45,531 nucleotides of DNA from Halanaerobiales bacterium (GTDB lineage: Bacteria > Bacillota > Halanaerobiia > Halanaerobiales > DTU029): the NCBI GenBank assembly GCA_022360715.1, contig JAKSCG010000197.1, positions 1 to 45,531 on the forward strand. Direction: 5' to 3'. The position numbers and the translations under genes were made by a program. Below are positions 8,827 through 16,796 of the stretch, in pieces. Position 1 is the first letter of the stretch; the number at the start of each line of letters is the position of its first letter. The notes beneath the pieces were generated by a model, which had not been told where the DNA came from, made no database searches, and saw only the letters and a list, made by a program, of their open reading frames with translations.

Positions 8827-9867
8827 TTAGGAGATTTTCTTCGAAGCAACCAGCACTCTCTTTAATGACTTTATTTCTTCCAGGGCTATTCCGGTACCTC
8901 TAACTACACAGTCCAGCGGTCCGTCGGCCAGATGAACCGGCATCTGGGTTTCTTTGATCAATAAGCGGTCGATCCCCTTTAACAGGGCACCACCCCCGGT
9001 CATGATAATCCCGCGATCCATTACATCGGCTGATAGTTCCGGCGGGGTTTTCTCCAGCGTGGCTCTAACCGCTTCAACAATACTCTTCACCGGTTCCTGT
9101 AAAGCCTCCCGGATCTCACTGGCTGTTATCTCCAGTGTCTTCGGTAATCCGCTGACTAAATCTCTCCCCCTTATTTCTTTGGTCATTTCTCCTTCATCCT
9201 CAATTGCTGAACCAATCTCTAGTTTGATCTCTTCAGCGGTCCTTTCCCCAATCATCAGTTTATATTTCCTTTTAATAAACTGGATAATACTTTCATCCAT
9301 CTCATCGCCACCGATCCGGATCGACTGACTGCTTACAATGCCGCCCAGCGAGATAATAGCCACTTCAGTCGTCCCCCCACCAATATCCACGATCATATTA
9401 CCGGTAGGTTCATGGACCGGAAGACCGGCGCCAATTGCCGCCGCCATCGGTTCTTCAATCAAATAAGCTTCCCGGGCCCCGGCATTCTGAGTAACATCAA
9501 GTACCGCTCTTTTTTCCACCTCCGTTACCCCGGACGGAACACAGACAATAACGCGAGGCCTGACCAGTCTTGCCCTTTTATGAGCCTTGGTAATAAAATA
9601 CCGGATCATCGCTTCGGTGACATCAAAATCAGCAATAACCCCATCTTTCATCGGGCGAACGGCAGCGATATTACCCGGTGTACGGCCAATCATTTTTTTG
9701 GCCTCATTACCGACTGCCAGAACATCCTGCTTATTCTCCCTTAAAGCCACTACTGAAGGTTCGCGAATGATAATCCCTTTTCCCTTTACATATACCAATA
9801 TATTGGCAGTTCCCAGGTCTATCCCCAGATCCCGGGAAAAAGGCGCACTAATAAAATTAAATGCCAT
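8827..9867 (-). CDS. mreB: Rod shape-determining actin homologue MreB
   Basis: 346 residues, a standard MreB length. It polymerises into filaments on the inner membrane face and steers side-wall synthesis. The N-terminal [17 protein letters not shown] is the phosphate-1 loop, and [16 protein letters not shown] near 165-180 is the phosphate-2 loop; [12 protein letters not shown] near 291-302 is the adenosine loop. An ATG start is preceded by AAGGGG. Located between radC and mreC in the classic Firmicute order. Confidence 0.97.
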   Translation of the reverse strand: MAFNFISAPFSRDLGIDLGTANILVYVKGKGIIIREPSVVALRENKQDVLAVGNEAKKMIGRTPGNIAAVRPMKDGVIADFDVTEAMIRYFITKAHKRARLVRPRVIVCVPSGVTEVEKRAVLDVTQNAGAREAYLIEEPMAAAIGAGLPVHEPTGNMIVDIGGGTTEVAIISLGGIVSSQSIRIGGDEMDESIIQFIKRKYKLMIGERTAEEIKLEIGSAIEDEGEMTKEIRGRDLVSGLPKTLEITASEIREALQEPVKSIVEAVRATLEKTPPELSADVMDRGIIMTGGGALLKGIDRLLIKETQMPVHLADGPLDCVVRGTGIALEEIKSLKRVLVASKKIS

Positions 9868-9906
9868 GACTAACTATTCCCCTTTCTACCTGTATTTAAA
9901 AGTGAA

Positions 9907-10602
9907 TTAAATAATCCCCTTTTCCTTCATGCTAATAAAACGACCATCACCAATTATAATGTGATCGAGGACATCGATCCCTAAAATCCTACCTGCTTCG
10001 ATCAAACGTCTGGTTATTCCGATATCATCTTTACTGGGTTCAGGGATACCACTGGGATGATTATGAACAAGAATAATGGCGGCACTGCTATGTCTTATCG
10101 CCTCTTTGAATACTTCCCGTGGATGGACAATCGAACTGGATAATCCCCCCTTACTGATAGTTTTTCTGGTAATAATCTGATTTTTTATATCAAGCAGGAT
10201 AATTTTAAAAACCTCTTGGGTCAGAAAACGTAGTTCCGGCATTAGCAACTGGGCAACATCATCGGGTGTTCTAATAACCCCCCTTTTTTCCGAGCTGAGG
10301 GTAGCTTGTCTCTTCCCCAACTCTACTGCCGCTTTAATTTGCACCGCTTTAGCCGTACCTACACCTTTAATGACCAACAACTCTTTCGTACTTAAGTCAT
10401 TAAATGATTTAAGTCCCCCAAAATAATTAAGGATATCCTGAGATAATTCGACAGCAGTCCTTTTACGATTACCAATTCTAATGATTAGAGCCAGTAATTC
10501 AGCATCAGATAATCTTTTAGCTCCATATTTCAATAATTTTTCGCGGGGGCGTTCTTCGGCAGGCAACTCCTTAATGGTGAACCTGTATTCCACCCCATTC
10601 AT
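9907..10602 (-). CDS. radC: RadC family protein (JAB/MPN+ domain)
   Basis: 231 residues. N-terminal UPF0758 helical/helix-hairpin-helix region (LSDAELLALIIRIG, VIKGVGTAKAVQIKAA) and C-terminal JAMM-type metal site HNHPSGIPEPSKDD near 181-194. Despite the historic name, a direct role in DNA repair is doubtful for the family; a metalloprotease-like or nucleic-acid role is suspected. In Firmicutes it precedes mreB, as here. A GTG start a few codons in (VEYRFTIKELP) is an alternative. Confidence 0.95.
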   Translation of the reverse strand: MNGVEYRFTIKELPAEERPREKLLKYGAKRLSDAELLALIIRIGNRKRTAVELSQDILNYFGGLKSFNDLSTKELLVIKGVGTAKAVQIKAAVELGKRQATLSSEKRGVIRTPDDVAQLLMPELRFLTQEVFKIILLDIKNQIITRKTISKGGLSSSIVHPREVFKEAIRHSSAAIILVHNHPSGIPEPSKDDIGITRRLIEAGRILGIDVLDHIIIGDGRFISMKEKGII

Positions 10603-10633
10603 TCCTTTTCTTGCTCCTTTCTTTCCACTAAAT

Positions 10634-11209
10634 TTATAATACCTTTATCTGAAACTCTTTGAGCATAAGCACCAATTTATGTATCGGTAGACCGACCACT
10701 GTATAATAAGATCCGACCAGCCCCTCGACAAAAATACCACCAAGTCCCTGAATAGCGTAGGCCCCAGCTTTATCCATCGGCTCACCGGTCCCGATATAGG
10801 CCGTTATCTCCCGCTCCTCCATTTTACGCAAATAGACTTCGGCCCGGTCATAATCGACCAGGAGCCGACCACTTTTGGTATCATAGACAGCTAATCCCGT
10901 TAAGACACGATGTTTCTTGCCTTGCAACCGCCAGAGCATCTGAAAGGCCTCTTCCTGATCGCGTGGTTTTCCCAGGATATGTTGCTCAGCCAGCACAATT
11001 GTATCAGCACCAATCACCACTGTTTCTTCGACTAATTCAGCAACTTCTTGGGCTTTAGCACCGGCCAGTTCCTGAACCATTACTTCCGGCTCTAAATCAG
11101 CATAGCTCTTCTCATCAATTTTACTGGGGACGATGGTAAAGCTCAATCCTAATTGCTTTAACAGTTTTTCACGCCGGGGTGAGTTTGAAGCCAGAATTAT
11201 TTTTGACAT
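10634..11209 (-). CDS. maf: Maf family nucleotide pyrophosphatase
   Basis: 191 residues. Maf proteins hydrolyse dTTP, UTP or modified nucleoside triphosphates to monophosphates and are linked to arrest of septation. Seen: the N-terminal substrate loop SNSPRREKLLKQLG, then VVIGADTIV near 65-73 with the catalytic aspartate, and the GEPMDKAGAYAIQGLGG segment near 142-158. The start codon lies two bases after the stop of the upstream gene, so translation is probably coupled. Confidence 0.95.
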   Translation of the reverse strand: MSKIILASNSPRREKLLKQLGLSFTIVPSKIDEKSYADLEPEVMVQELAGAKAQEVAELVEETVVIGADTIVLAEQHILGKPRDQEEAFQMLWRLQGKKHRVLTGLAVYDTKSGRLLVDYDRAEVYLRKMEEREITAYIGTGEPMDKAGAYAIQGLGGIFVEGLVGSYYTVVGLPIHKLVLMLKEFQIKVL

Positions 11210-11211
11210 CC

Positions 11212-11745
11212 TTACCCCCCTTTACTAAGCTCAGTCGGCAGGTAACTGAGAGAAAAATAGCTAACCAGTCCTACACTGATCCCGGTAGGTATCGCCAATA
11301 ATACCAGATAAGGCCAATAATAAAATATCCCTGGATTATCAATAATCAGATAAGATGTTACCAATTGCCCCAGGTTATGAGAAACCGCTCCGGCCACACT
11401 GATCCCGACCAGACTAAATCGATCCCGCCAATAAGTATAAAGGAAGTACATTACCCCAAAACTAAGTACCCCTCCAGCCAGACTCAAATAAAAATTAATC
11501 GTCAGTAAGGTTCCAGCCAGGATTGAAGTAAGTAAGATCCGTAAGAGCAGGATTAACCCGCCTCCCCGGAATCCGAAAAGAACCAGACCCATTAAAATTA
11601 CGATGTTAGCCAGGCCAAGCTTAGCACCGGGAATAATCAACTTAAGCGGAAGCATCGCTTCGATCAAATGTAAAAACAGTCCGATCGAAACTAACAAACC
11701 AATAATTGCAATTTGCCGGGTTTTTACCATTAAATCCATCCTCAT
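11212..11745 (-). CDS. Gx-type transporter / heptaprenyl diphosphate synthase component I-like membrane protein
   Basis: 177 residues with about five membrane helices; the block GAKLGLANIVILMGLVLFG near 40-58 is characteristic of pfam07456. The family was first named after a component of heptaprenyl diphosphate synthase, but the sequence is that of an ECF-like integral membrane transporter, often next to ApbE, NusG-domain-II and Rnf or flavin electron-transfer genes. That is the setting here, so a role in supplying flavin or quinone precursors is an inference. Start choices are ATG 11745, 11739 or 11730; GAGG nine bases before 11730 makes that the main rival. Confidence 0.85.
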   Translation of the reverse strand: MRMDLMVKTRQIAIIGLLVSIGLFLHLIEAMLPLKLIIPGAKLGLANIVILMGLVLFGFRGGGLILLLRILLTSILAGTLLTINFYLSLAGGVLSFGVMYFLYTYWRDRFSLVGISVAGAVSHNLGQLVTSYLIIDNPGIFYYWPYLVLLAIPTGISVGLVSYFSLSYLPTELSKGG

Positions 11746-11843
11746 GACTATAATCTAATCCCTCTTTATTAATTCAATATCTACCCCCGATTTCCCTTTA
11801 TTAATTACAAAAAAAATAACAGAAAAATTTAACAGAAAATTTA

Positions 11844-12905
11844 TTATTTTGTTAAATCGGTAAAACCTTCACTGGACCAAACTGAACCATCCCGGACCAA
11901 AAAACCTTCAATTCCGGGCAGATTGTTTATTAGCTCCTGGCCTTGCCGCCAACCGAGGACAAAGACAGCCGTCGATAAAATATCGGCTAAGAGGGCCTGT
12001 TCAGCGTAAATAGTAGCCGATTTTAACTCCCGGGCCGGATAGCCTGTCCGGGGATCGAGGAGGTGGGAATAGCGCACCCCTTCTTCGATAAAATAACGTT
12101 CATAGTCCCCGGATGTGGCCAGACTGCCCTGATTGAGCTTGACAATATAGTTATTGTAATAGTCCGACCCCTTCCCTTCTTCAGCTATTTGCGGTTTCCT
12201 GATCCCAATGCTCCAGCACTGTCCGGGGGCTTTATTCCCAATCACCCTGATCGTTCCTCCGGCATTAATATAAGCCGATTTAATCCCCAGGGCCAGCAGT
12301 TTTTTAATCCCCTGATCAACGACAAATCCTTTGGCCGCCCCCCCCAGATCTAGCGACATTCCGGCCGGAAGCAGCACACTATTCTCACCCGGATCAAGGA
12401 TTAACCGCCGGTAGTCGGTCTTAACCAGCAACTGCTTAATCTCTTCATCCTCCGGAACCCGCTGTTTTTCTTGCCCAAAACCCCAGAGTTCGACCAAAGG
12501 GGCGATGGTCGGGTCAAAGGCCTGCTTACTAAGCCGGGAATACTCCCGGGCCTGTTCTAATAAATAAATAACTTCCGCTGTTACCTTGACCGGTTTACCC
12601 TGACTATGATTAATCCGGCTAATCTCACTGGTCGGTTTAAAGCGGTCCAACCGATCGGCCCATCGCCTCATCTCGTGAAAGGTTTCAGTAAGGGCCGGCT
12701 CGGACCGACTTTTTGTATCGGCAATCTTAACCGTTACAATTGTATCCATCATAAATTCTTGCTGTGAATAAATTCCCTTCCGGTCCCACAGTAAAAACTT
12801 TACTCGGCCATTCCGAAAATAACTGACTCCCCCGGCAATAATCACCAGGACAATCAAAATAATAATCATTACAGTATATTTTTTCCAACTACCAGGAAAC
12901 CCCAT
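11844..12905 (-). CDS. apbE: FAD:protein FMN transferase ApbE
   Basis: 353 residues from ATG 12905, which overlaps the end of the NusG-II gene by 17 bases and has AAGGAG upstream; longer in-frame starts lie inside that gene. ApbE transfers FMN from FAD onto a threonine of target proteins outside the membrane. One N-terminal hydrophobic helix (about 12-30) is followed by MDTIVTVKIAD, then LVELWGFG, the LDLGGAAKGFVVD metal/FAD segment, INAGGTIRVIGNK, and LATSGDYER near the C-terminal third. Likely acceptors are RnfG and RnfD of the adjacent operon, both of which carry flavinylation motifs. Confidence 0.94.
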   Translation of the reverse strand: MGFPGSWKKYTVMIIILIVLVIIAGGVSYFRNGRVKFLLWDRKGIYSQQEFMMDTIVTVKIADTKSRSEPALTETFHEMRRWADRLDRFKPTSEISRINHSQGKPVKVTAEVIYLLEQAREYSRLSKQAFDPTIAPLVELWGFGQEKQRVPEDEEIKQLLVKTDYRRLILDPGENSVLLPAGMSLDLGGAAKGFVVDQGIKKLLALGIKSAYINAGGTIRVIGNKAPGQCWSIGIRKPQIAEEGKGSDYYNNYIVKLNQGSLATSGDYERYFIEEGVRYSHLLDPRTGYPARELKSATIYAEQALLADILSTAVFVLGWRQGQELINNLPGIEGFLVRDGSVWSSEGFTDLTK

Positions 12906-13314
12906 CAAGCTCCGACTCCTTATCCTCGATCCAGACCGATATTTTATTGGGAACACAAATAATCGGCGGTCCCGCCTGCTCGATCCAACCGGTATGCTCA
13001 CAGATCTTTAACGGATCAGCAGGTGGTGCTTCTTTGATCCTGACCCTTCCCTGATGTGCTTCGATATAACTAATCCCCAGCGGTCCCTCTACCGGGATTA
13101 TGAGCGCTTCTTCCTGAAAGGTGTTTTCCAGTAGAATTCGCTGGACCCTACCATCCCCGGTCTGAATCACAATCTCTTTTTCTTGATTTCCCCTGTCCTG
13201 CTCACTTAAAAGCCCGACCAGGGGAGTCAGCATAAAAATACCACTTATCATGATAAGTGATATGATTAAGACCTTATCATAAATGGTTAAATAATTCCAT
13301 AATCGCTTCATCAA
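12889..13314 (-). CDS. NusG domain II-containing membrane-anchored protein
   Basis: 141 residues. A short N-terminal membrane helix (about 14-34) precedes a beta-rich domain with KEIVIQTGDGRVQRI, and EGPLGISYIEAHQGRVRI followed by CEHTGWIEQAGPPIICVPN, which is the NusG-II (pfam07009) pattern with its conserved CxxxGWI...ICxPN block. The function is unknown, but the family travels with ApbE, FMN-binding proteins and Rnf. The ATG start is preceded by GGAAGGAA. First gene of the left-hand transcription unit. Confidence 0.88.
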   Translation of the reverse strand: MMKRLWNYLTIYDKVLIISLIMISGIFMLTPLVGLLSEQDRGNQEKEIVIQTGDGRVQRILLENTFQEEALIIPVEGPLGISYIEAHQGRVRIKEAPPADPLKICEHTGWIEQAGPPIICVPNKISVWIEDKESELDGVSW

Positions 13315-13526
13315 ATATTATTCCTTCCTGTGCAAATAAGTATACGGAATAGAATTTATTTTACCCATTTTCATGGTCCATTGATTTAATTGTAACACTT
13401 CCAATATCTTATGTCTACTTCAATTACGGTGACCCGGGCAAATTCTTGATGTGGAAAAAAACCTCGCTTAACAAATAGTTATTTAGACCTGTTTTTTATA
13501 AATTATTAAATATTTCTATTTTTCAC
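13315..13526. other. AT-rich intergenic stretch, only a weak promoter for the NusG-II/apbE unit
   Basis: No open frame of note. On the minus strand TATACT (13344-13339) could be the -10 of the NusG-II/apbE unit, but the matching -35 (TGGGTA at 17 bases) is poor, so the promoter is tentative. Nothing else definite is seen in this stretch. Confidence 0.4.
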
Positions 13527-13555
13527 TTGATTAAAATGCCATTTCAGTGTATTAT
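13527..13555 (+). promoter_or_regulatory. Sigma-A-type promoter of the small peptide unit
   Basis: TTGATT (13527-13532), a 17-base spacer and TATTAT (13550-13555) on the plus strand. Transcription would start near 13562 and end at the terminator by about 13932, a transcript of roughly 370 nt. Confidence 0.65.
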
Positions 13556-13561
13556 AAAAAT

Positions 13562-13803
13562 AGAGATTATTGTTAAATTTTTCCTTTTCAACTTATCCTT
13601 CAAAATATAACCCCTAGTTTAAAACTCCTGAGTTAGTTTTCTCGTAAGTCCTTACCGGTACAGGCTTCTTTTTCAGAAAATAATAAAGAACAGCCGGCAG
13701 CAACTACCTAAAAAAAACCACCTTAAATTAAGGTGAAATAAATTTTAGGCGGTGGTCCACCATCCTCATTCTACCTGCAATACCTGGAAAGGAGGTGGTA
13801 AGT
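13562..13803 (+). promoter_or_regulatory. Long structured 5' leader of the small peptide mRNA
   Basis: About 240 nt without an open frame. ACCACCT (13717-13723) is exactly complementary to AGGTGGT of the ribosome binding site (13793-13799). The same ACCACCT is also part of a local hairpin, CACCTT/AAGGTG (13719-13735), which would free the site. CCACC (13757-13761) can also pair with GGTGG (13794-13798). GCGGTGGTCC (13749-13758) pairs with GGACCACTCGC (13881-13891) after the stop codon, with one bulged base. The pairings are mutually exclusive in part, so a switch is plausible. Seen by eye; no fold was computed. Confidence 0.5.
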
Positions 13804-13878
13804 ATGCAGATAACTTTAGCCCTATTTTGCATACTGCTTATCTGTTTAAGGGAGTTAATCCAAATATTTAAAAGATAA
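13804..13878 (+). CDS. 24-residue hydrophobic membrane peptide, candidate type I toxin
   Basis: The ATG at 13804 has AAAGGAGGTG (13788-13797) upstream, a full match to the 16S anti-Shine-Dalgarno, at good spacing. The peptide begins MQITLALFCILLICLR, a single membrane helix with two cysteines, and ends in a basic tail with KR. It has its own promoter and intrinsic terminator and stands alone on the strand opposite to its neighbours. Size, topology, strong but sequesterable ribosome binding site and long leader fit the toxins of type I toxin-antitoxin modules (holin-like, TxpA, BsrG or Hok style), but I recognise no specific family and see no clear antisense promoter. A regulatory micropeptide acting on a membrane complex is the alternative. 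Confidence 0.6.
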   Translation: MQITLALFCILLICLRELIQIFKR

Positions 13879-13894
13879 GCGGACCACTCGCTCA

Positions 13895-13932
13895 GCCCAT
13901 ATGAGATCCTCCCATCTCGTATGGGCCTTTTA
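13895..13932 (+). terminator. Intrinsic terminator of the small peptide unit
   Basis: GCCCATATGAGAT (13895-13907) pairs with ATCTCGTATGGGC (13914-13926) over 13 positions with one G-U, loop of six, followed by CTTTTAAATT. The T-run lies only on the plus-strand side, supporting a plus-strand transcript. Confidence 0.85.
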
Positions 13933-14020
13933 AATTATTATGTACTAATTAGCCAGATAATAACCATATTTTGTATTACTTATGTCCGGATCCAGTTTAC
14001 CATTTTTGCTGAAATTAGTC

Positions 14021-14053
14021 AAATAAAAAACTGCAGCCCATTCCGGGCTGCAG
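14021..14053 (-). terminator. Rnf operon terminator
   Basis: On the minus strand CTGCAGCCC and GGGCTGCAG form a nine-pair GC-rich stem (14053-14031) followed directly by TTTTTTATTT, 12 bases after the rnfB stop codon. Confidence 0.92.
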
Positions 14054-14064
14054 GACTTTTAGCT

Positions 14065-15054
14065 TTAGTCAAGATATTGCACGCTAATTGCACCCTTGAC
14101 CTTACATGCCTCATAGCAAATTCCACATTTGATACATTTATCCTGCGCGATTACATGGCGTGATTTCAACTCACCGCTAATTGCCGCAACCGGGCAGGCC
14201 TTGACACAGCGGGTACATCCTACACACTTATCGGTAATCTCAATCTCGGCAATCTGCCTGCCGTTAAATTCAATTGCTCCGGTCGGACACTTGTCGGCAC
14301 AGAGCCCACAGTTGATACATTTGCTATAGTCAATCACCGCCAGGTTGTTTTCCATCGTAATAGCATCAACCGGACAGGTTTTCACACATAAACGACAGCC
14401 GATACAGCCGACTTCACAAATTTTACGCACAACCTTGCCCGGGTCACAGGAAGAACAGCGAATATGATTCTCCTTGGACTGAGCAACCAGGGTAATTATT
14501 TCCCGCGGACAGGCCAGAACACACTTGTTACAAGCAGTGCATTTTTCCGGGTCAATCACCGGTAGTCCGTTATCACTGATCATAATCGCCCCAAAGGGAC
14601 AGGCCGTAACACAATCCCCCAGCCCCAGACAGCCGTACTGACAGGATTTGGTTCCACCGCTAACCATCATGGCGGCCCGACAGCTCTGGATGCCCCGGTA
14701 CTCAGCGGGATGGCGGGTCTCTTTCCTCCCGCCCGCACATAAAACCTGCGCGATCTTCTTCTCTCCTACCACCGCGGTCGAGCCCATAATCTCACCGAGC
14801 AGTTGGGCTAATTTATCCCCACCAACCGGACAACCATTTATTGGTGCATCACCGGCTACCAGTGCTTCGGCAAAGCTACTACAGCCGGCATATCCACAGG
14901 CTCCACAGTTAACCCCGGGCAAAACATCATCCACCTGATTGATCCGTTGATCCCGTTCAACGTAAAAGGTCTTTGCCGCAAAGCCCAGACCGGCCGCCAA
15001 CAGGGCTCCCAGGCCACCCATGCTGATCAGAGAGTAAATATAGATAGAGTCCAT
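14065..15054 (-). CDS. rnfB: Rnf complex iron-sulfur subunit RnfB
   Basis: 329 residues from ATG 15054 (a GTG at 15063 is in frame but overlaps the GGGGGTG ribosome binding site). RnfB is thought to accept electrons from ferredoxin and pass them into the Rnf complex. After one membrane helix comes the Fe-S domain with NCGACGYAGC and a later GCP. Then six ferredoxin-type motifs are seen: a variant CQYGCLGLGDCVTACP, CTACNKCVLACP, CIGCRLCVKTCP, CINCGLCADKCP, CVGCTRCVKACP and CIKCGICYEACK. This is the long clostridial/acetogen form (the enterobacterial form is near 190 residues). Last gene of the operon. Confidence 0.96.
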   Translation of the reverse strand: MDSIYIYSLISMGGLGALLAAGLGFAAKTFYVERDQRINQVDDVLPGVNCGACGYAGCSSFAEALVAGDAPINGCPVGGDKLAQLLGEIMGSTAVVGEKKIAQVLCAGGRKETRHPAEYRGIQSCRAAMMVSGGTKSCQYGCLGLGDCVTACPFGAIMISDNGLPVIDPEKCTACNKCVLACPREIITLVAQSKENHIRCSSCDPGKVVRKICEVGCIGCRLCVKTCPVDAITMENNLAVIDYSKCINCGLCADKCPTGAIEFNGRQIAEIEITDKCVGCTRCVKACPVAAISGELKSRHVIAQDKCIKCGICYEACKVKGAISVQYLD

Positions 15055-15073
15055 TGCTTTCACCCCCGTCTTA

Positions 15074-15664
15074 TTAAATAGAAATTAATCCTGAGAAGCC
15101 CATAAACGCCATCGCCATAATCCCGGCCAGGATCAGCGTAATCGGTACACCCTTTAATACCTCGGGAACATCTCCAAACTCCAGGGTTTCCCGTAAACCG
15201 GCCAATAATACAATCGCCAACGTAAACCCTACACCGGCACTAAAACCGAAAACAATGCTTTCAATAAAGTTATATCCGTTCAGGGGAATTAACAGCGCTA
15301 ACCCCAGAATAGCACAGTTAGTTGTAATTAAAGGCAGATAAATCCCCAGCGCTTTATAAAGAACCGGACTGGTCTTTTTAATGAACATCTCCACAAACTG
15401 GACCAGCGAAGCAATTACCATGATAAAAGAGACATACTGTAAAAATGGCAGCTGCAAGGCTTCCAGAATAAAAGTATTAATTAACCAAGTAGCTGCTCCG
15501 GTCAGGGTCATCACAAAGGTTGTCGCCAGTCCCATGCTAAAGGCAGTTTCGACCTGTTTTGATATACCCAGGAAGGGGCAGATCCCCAGAAATCTGATCA
15601 GGACGAAGTTATTTACCAGTACCGTGCTGACAAATAGCAGGATAATCCGGGTAAATTGCTCCAT
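15074..15664 (-). CDS. rnfA: Rnf complex membrane subunit RnfA
   Basis: 196 residues, six membrane helices. RnfA and RnfE are paralogues with inverted topology that form the membrane core next to the Fe-S site and ion path. Recognisable: [19 protein letters not shown] near 19-37 with its cysteine, and [12 protein letters not shown] near 114-125 with the paired cysteine. Its ATG overlaps the rnfE stop (TAATG). Confidence 0.96.
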   Translation of the reverse strand: MEQFTRIILLFVSTVLVNNFVLIRFLGICPFLGISKQVETAFSMGLATTFVMTLTGAATWLINTFILEALQLPFLQYVSFIMVIASLVQFVEMFIKKTSPVLYKALGIYLPLITTNCAILGLALLIPLNGYNFIESIVFGFSAGVGFTLAIVLLAGLRETLEFGDVPEVLKGVPITLILAGIMAMAFMGFSGLISI

Positions 15665-16263
15665 TATTTACGCACCCCTTTTCTGGCAATATAGTTCATA
15701 ATACCGACCAGGATTCCCAGTGATATAAAAGCCCCGGCCGGCAAAATCATAATGATCATCGGTTGATACCAGTCCCCCAACACCTGGAAGCCAAAAACAG
15801 CCCCCATACCTAATAACTCCCGGACGATACTCAGCAGGACGAGCACCCAGGTAAAACCGAGCCCCATGCCCAGCGCATCAGCGATTGAGCGGTGTACGGG
15901 GTTTTTAGAGGCAAAAGCCTCCTGTCTCCCTAAAATCAAGCAATTTACCACAATTAAAGGCACAAAAAGGCTTAATGAGACTGCTACTGCCGGAAAAAAA
16001 GCCTTCAGGAAATAGTCAACAAAAGTCACAAAGGTAGCAATAATCAGGATATAGCTGGGAATGCGCACATCGTTCGGGATCAGCTTTTTAATTGTTGAGA
16101 TTACAATTTCCGATGCGAGCAAAACAAAGCTGGTGGCCAGCCCCATAGCCAGTCCATTAATTGCTGTATTGGTAACAGCCAGGGTTGGACATAATCCGAT
16201 TACCAGACGGAAAATCGGATTTTCCTGCCACAGTCCATTTTTAAAATCATTCCATAGCTGCAT
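15664..16263 (-). CDS. rnfE: Rnf complex membrane subunit RnfE
   Basis: 199 residues, six membrane helices, paralogue of Rnf[19 protein letters not shown] near 15-32 and [18 protein letters not shown] near 106-123 hold the two conserved cysteine-bearing half-sites. Its start overlaps the rnfG stop codon (TGATG). Confidence 0.96.
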   Translation of the reverse strand: MQLWNDFKNGLWQENPIFRLVIGLCPTLAVTNTAINGLAMGLATSFVLLASEIVISTIKKLIPNDVRIPSYILIIATFVTFVDYFLKAFFPAVAVSLSLFVPLIVVNCLILGRQEAFASKNPVHRSIADALGMGLGFTWVLVLLSIVRELLGMGAVFGFQVLGDWYQPMIIMILPAGAFISLGILVGIMNYIARKGVRK

Positions 16264-16796
16264 CAGATTTCACCCCCGTATACTTCCCTGATCTCCTTAA
16301 TCGCCTTTTCCACGATTTCGGCTACTTTTTCGGATGAGATGGTAGCTCCGGCAATTGCTTCTACTTCATGAGCACTTTTTACCGGTCGCTTAACCACCTT
16401 ATACTCGCCAAATGGTTTATCAACAAAATTACTCTCAAATTTACCACCGGTAATATAGGCACCCAGCCCGGGTGTTTCTTGATGATTCAAAACCTTAATC
16501 GAATAGACTTTTCCTGCTGCCGGGTTAAACCCAATCATCACTTCGATCTGGCCCTGGAACCCTCCACCACTGGCGACCATAGCCACTTCTCCGTTTTTAT
16601 TCCCTTCGTAAAAAGTAAGATCTCCCTTGCGCACTTCCTGATATTGCTCAGACTCAGGTAAGACCGTCAGGATCGCATCCTTCTTCCCGACCTCCTGGTG
16701 TTGAAGAATTTTGGGCATAGTCCACTGATAGACGAAGGCCAAGGCAAAAGCAGAAATCAAGCCCAGGACCGTTAAGGTTATAAGCAGTTTTCTCAT
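16263..16796 (-). CDS. rnfG: Rnf complex flavoprotein subunit RnfG
   Basis: 177 residues. One N-terminal helix anchors a domain that carries covalent FMN. NHQETPGLGAYI (104-115) and the flavinylation site EAIAGATIS (146-154, FMN-threonine at 152) are intact; attachment would be by ApbE, encoded just across the intergenic gap. It overlaps rnfD by four bases (ATGA). Confidence 0.95.
   Translation of the reverse strand: MRKLLITLTVLGLISAFALAFVYQWTMPKILQHQEVGKKDAILTVLPESEQYQEVRKGDLTFYEGNKNGEVAMVASGGGFQGQIEVMIGFNPAAGKVYSIKVLNHQETPGLGAYITGGKFESNFVDKPFGEYKVVKRPVKSAHEVEAIAGATISSEKVAEIVEKAIKEIREVYGGEI

Noticed and set aside
13759..13932. Antisense RNA promoter on the minus strand as antitoxin for the small peptide
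   Set aside because: TTGGAT and TTAAAC-like hexamers are present but no -10 of acceptable quality at proper spacing; not supported from sequence.
13921..14163. Plus-strand 80-codon open frame
   Set aside because: It starts inside a terminator stem, has no ribosome binding site, crosses the Rnf terminator and runs antisense into rnfB.
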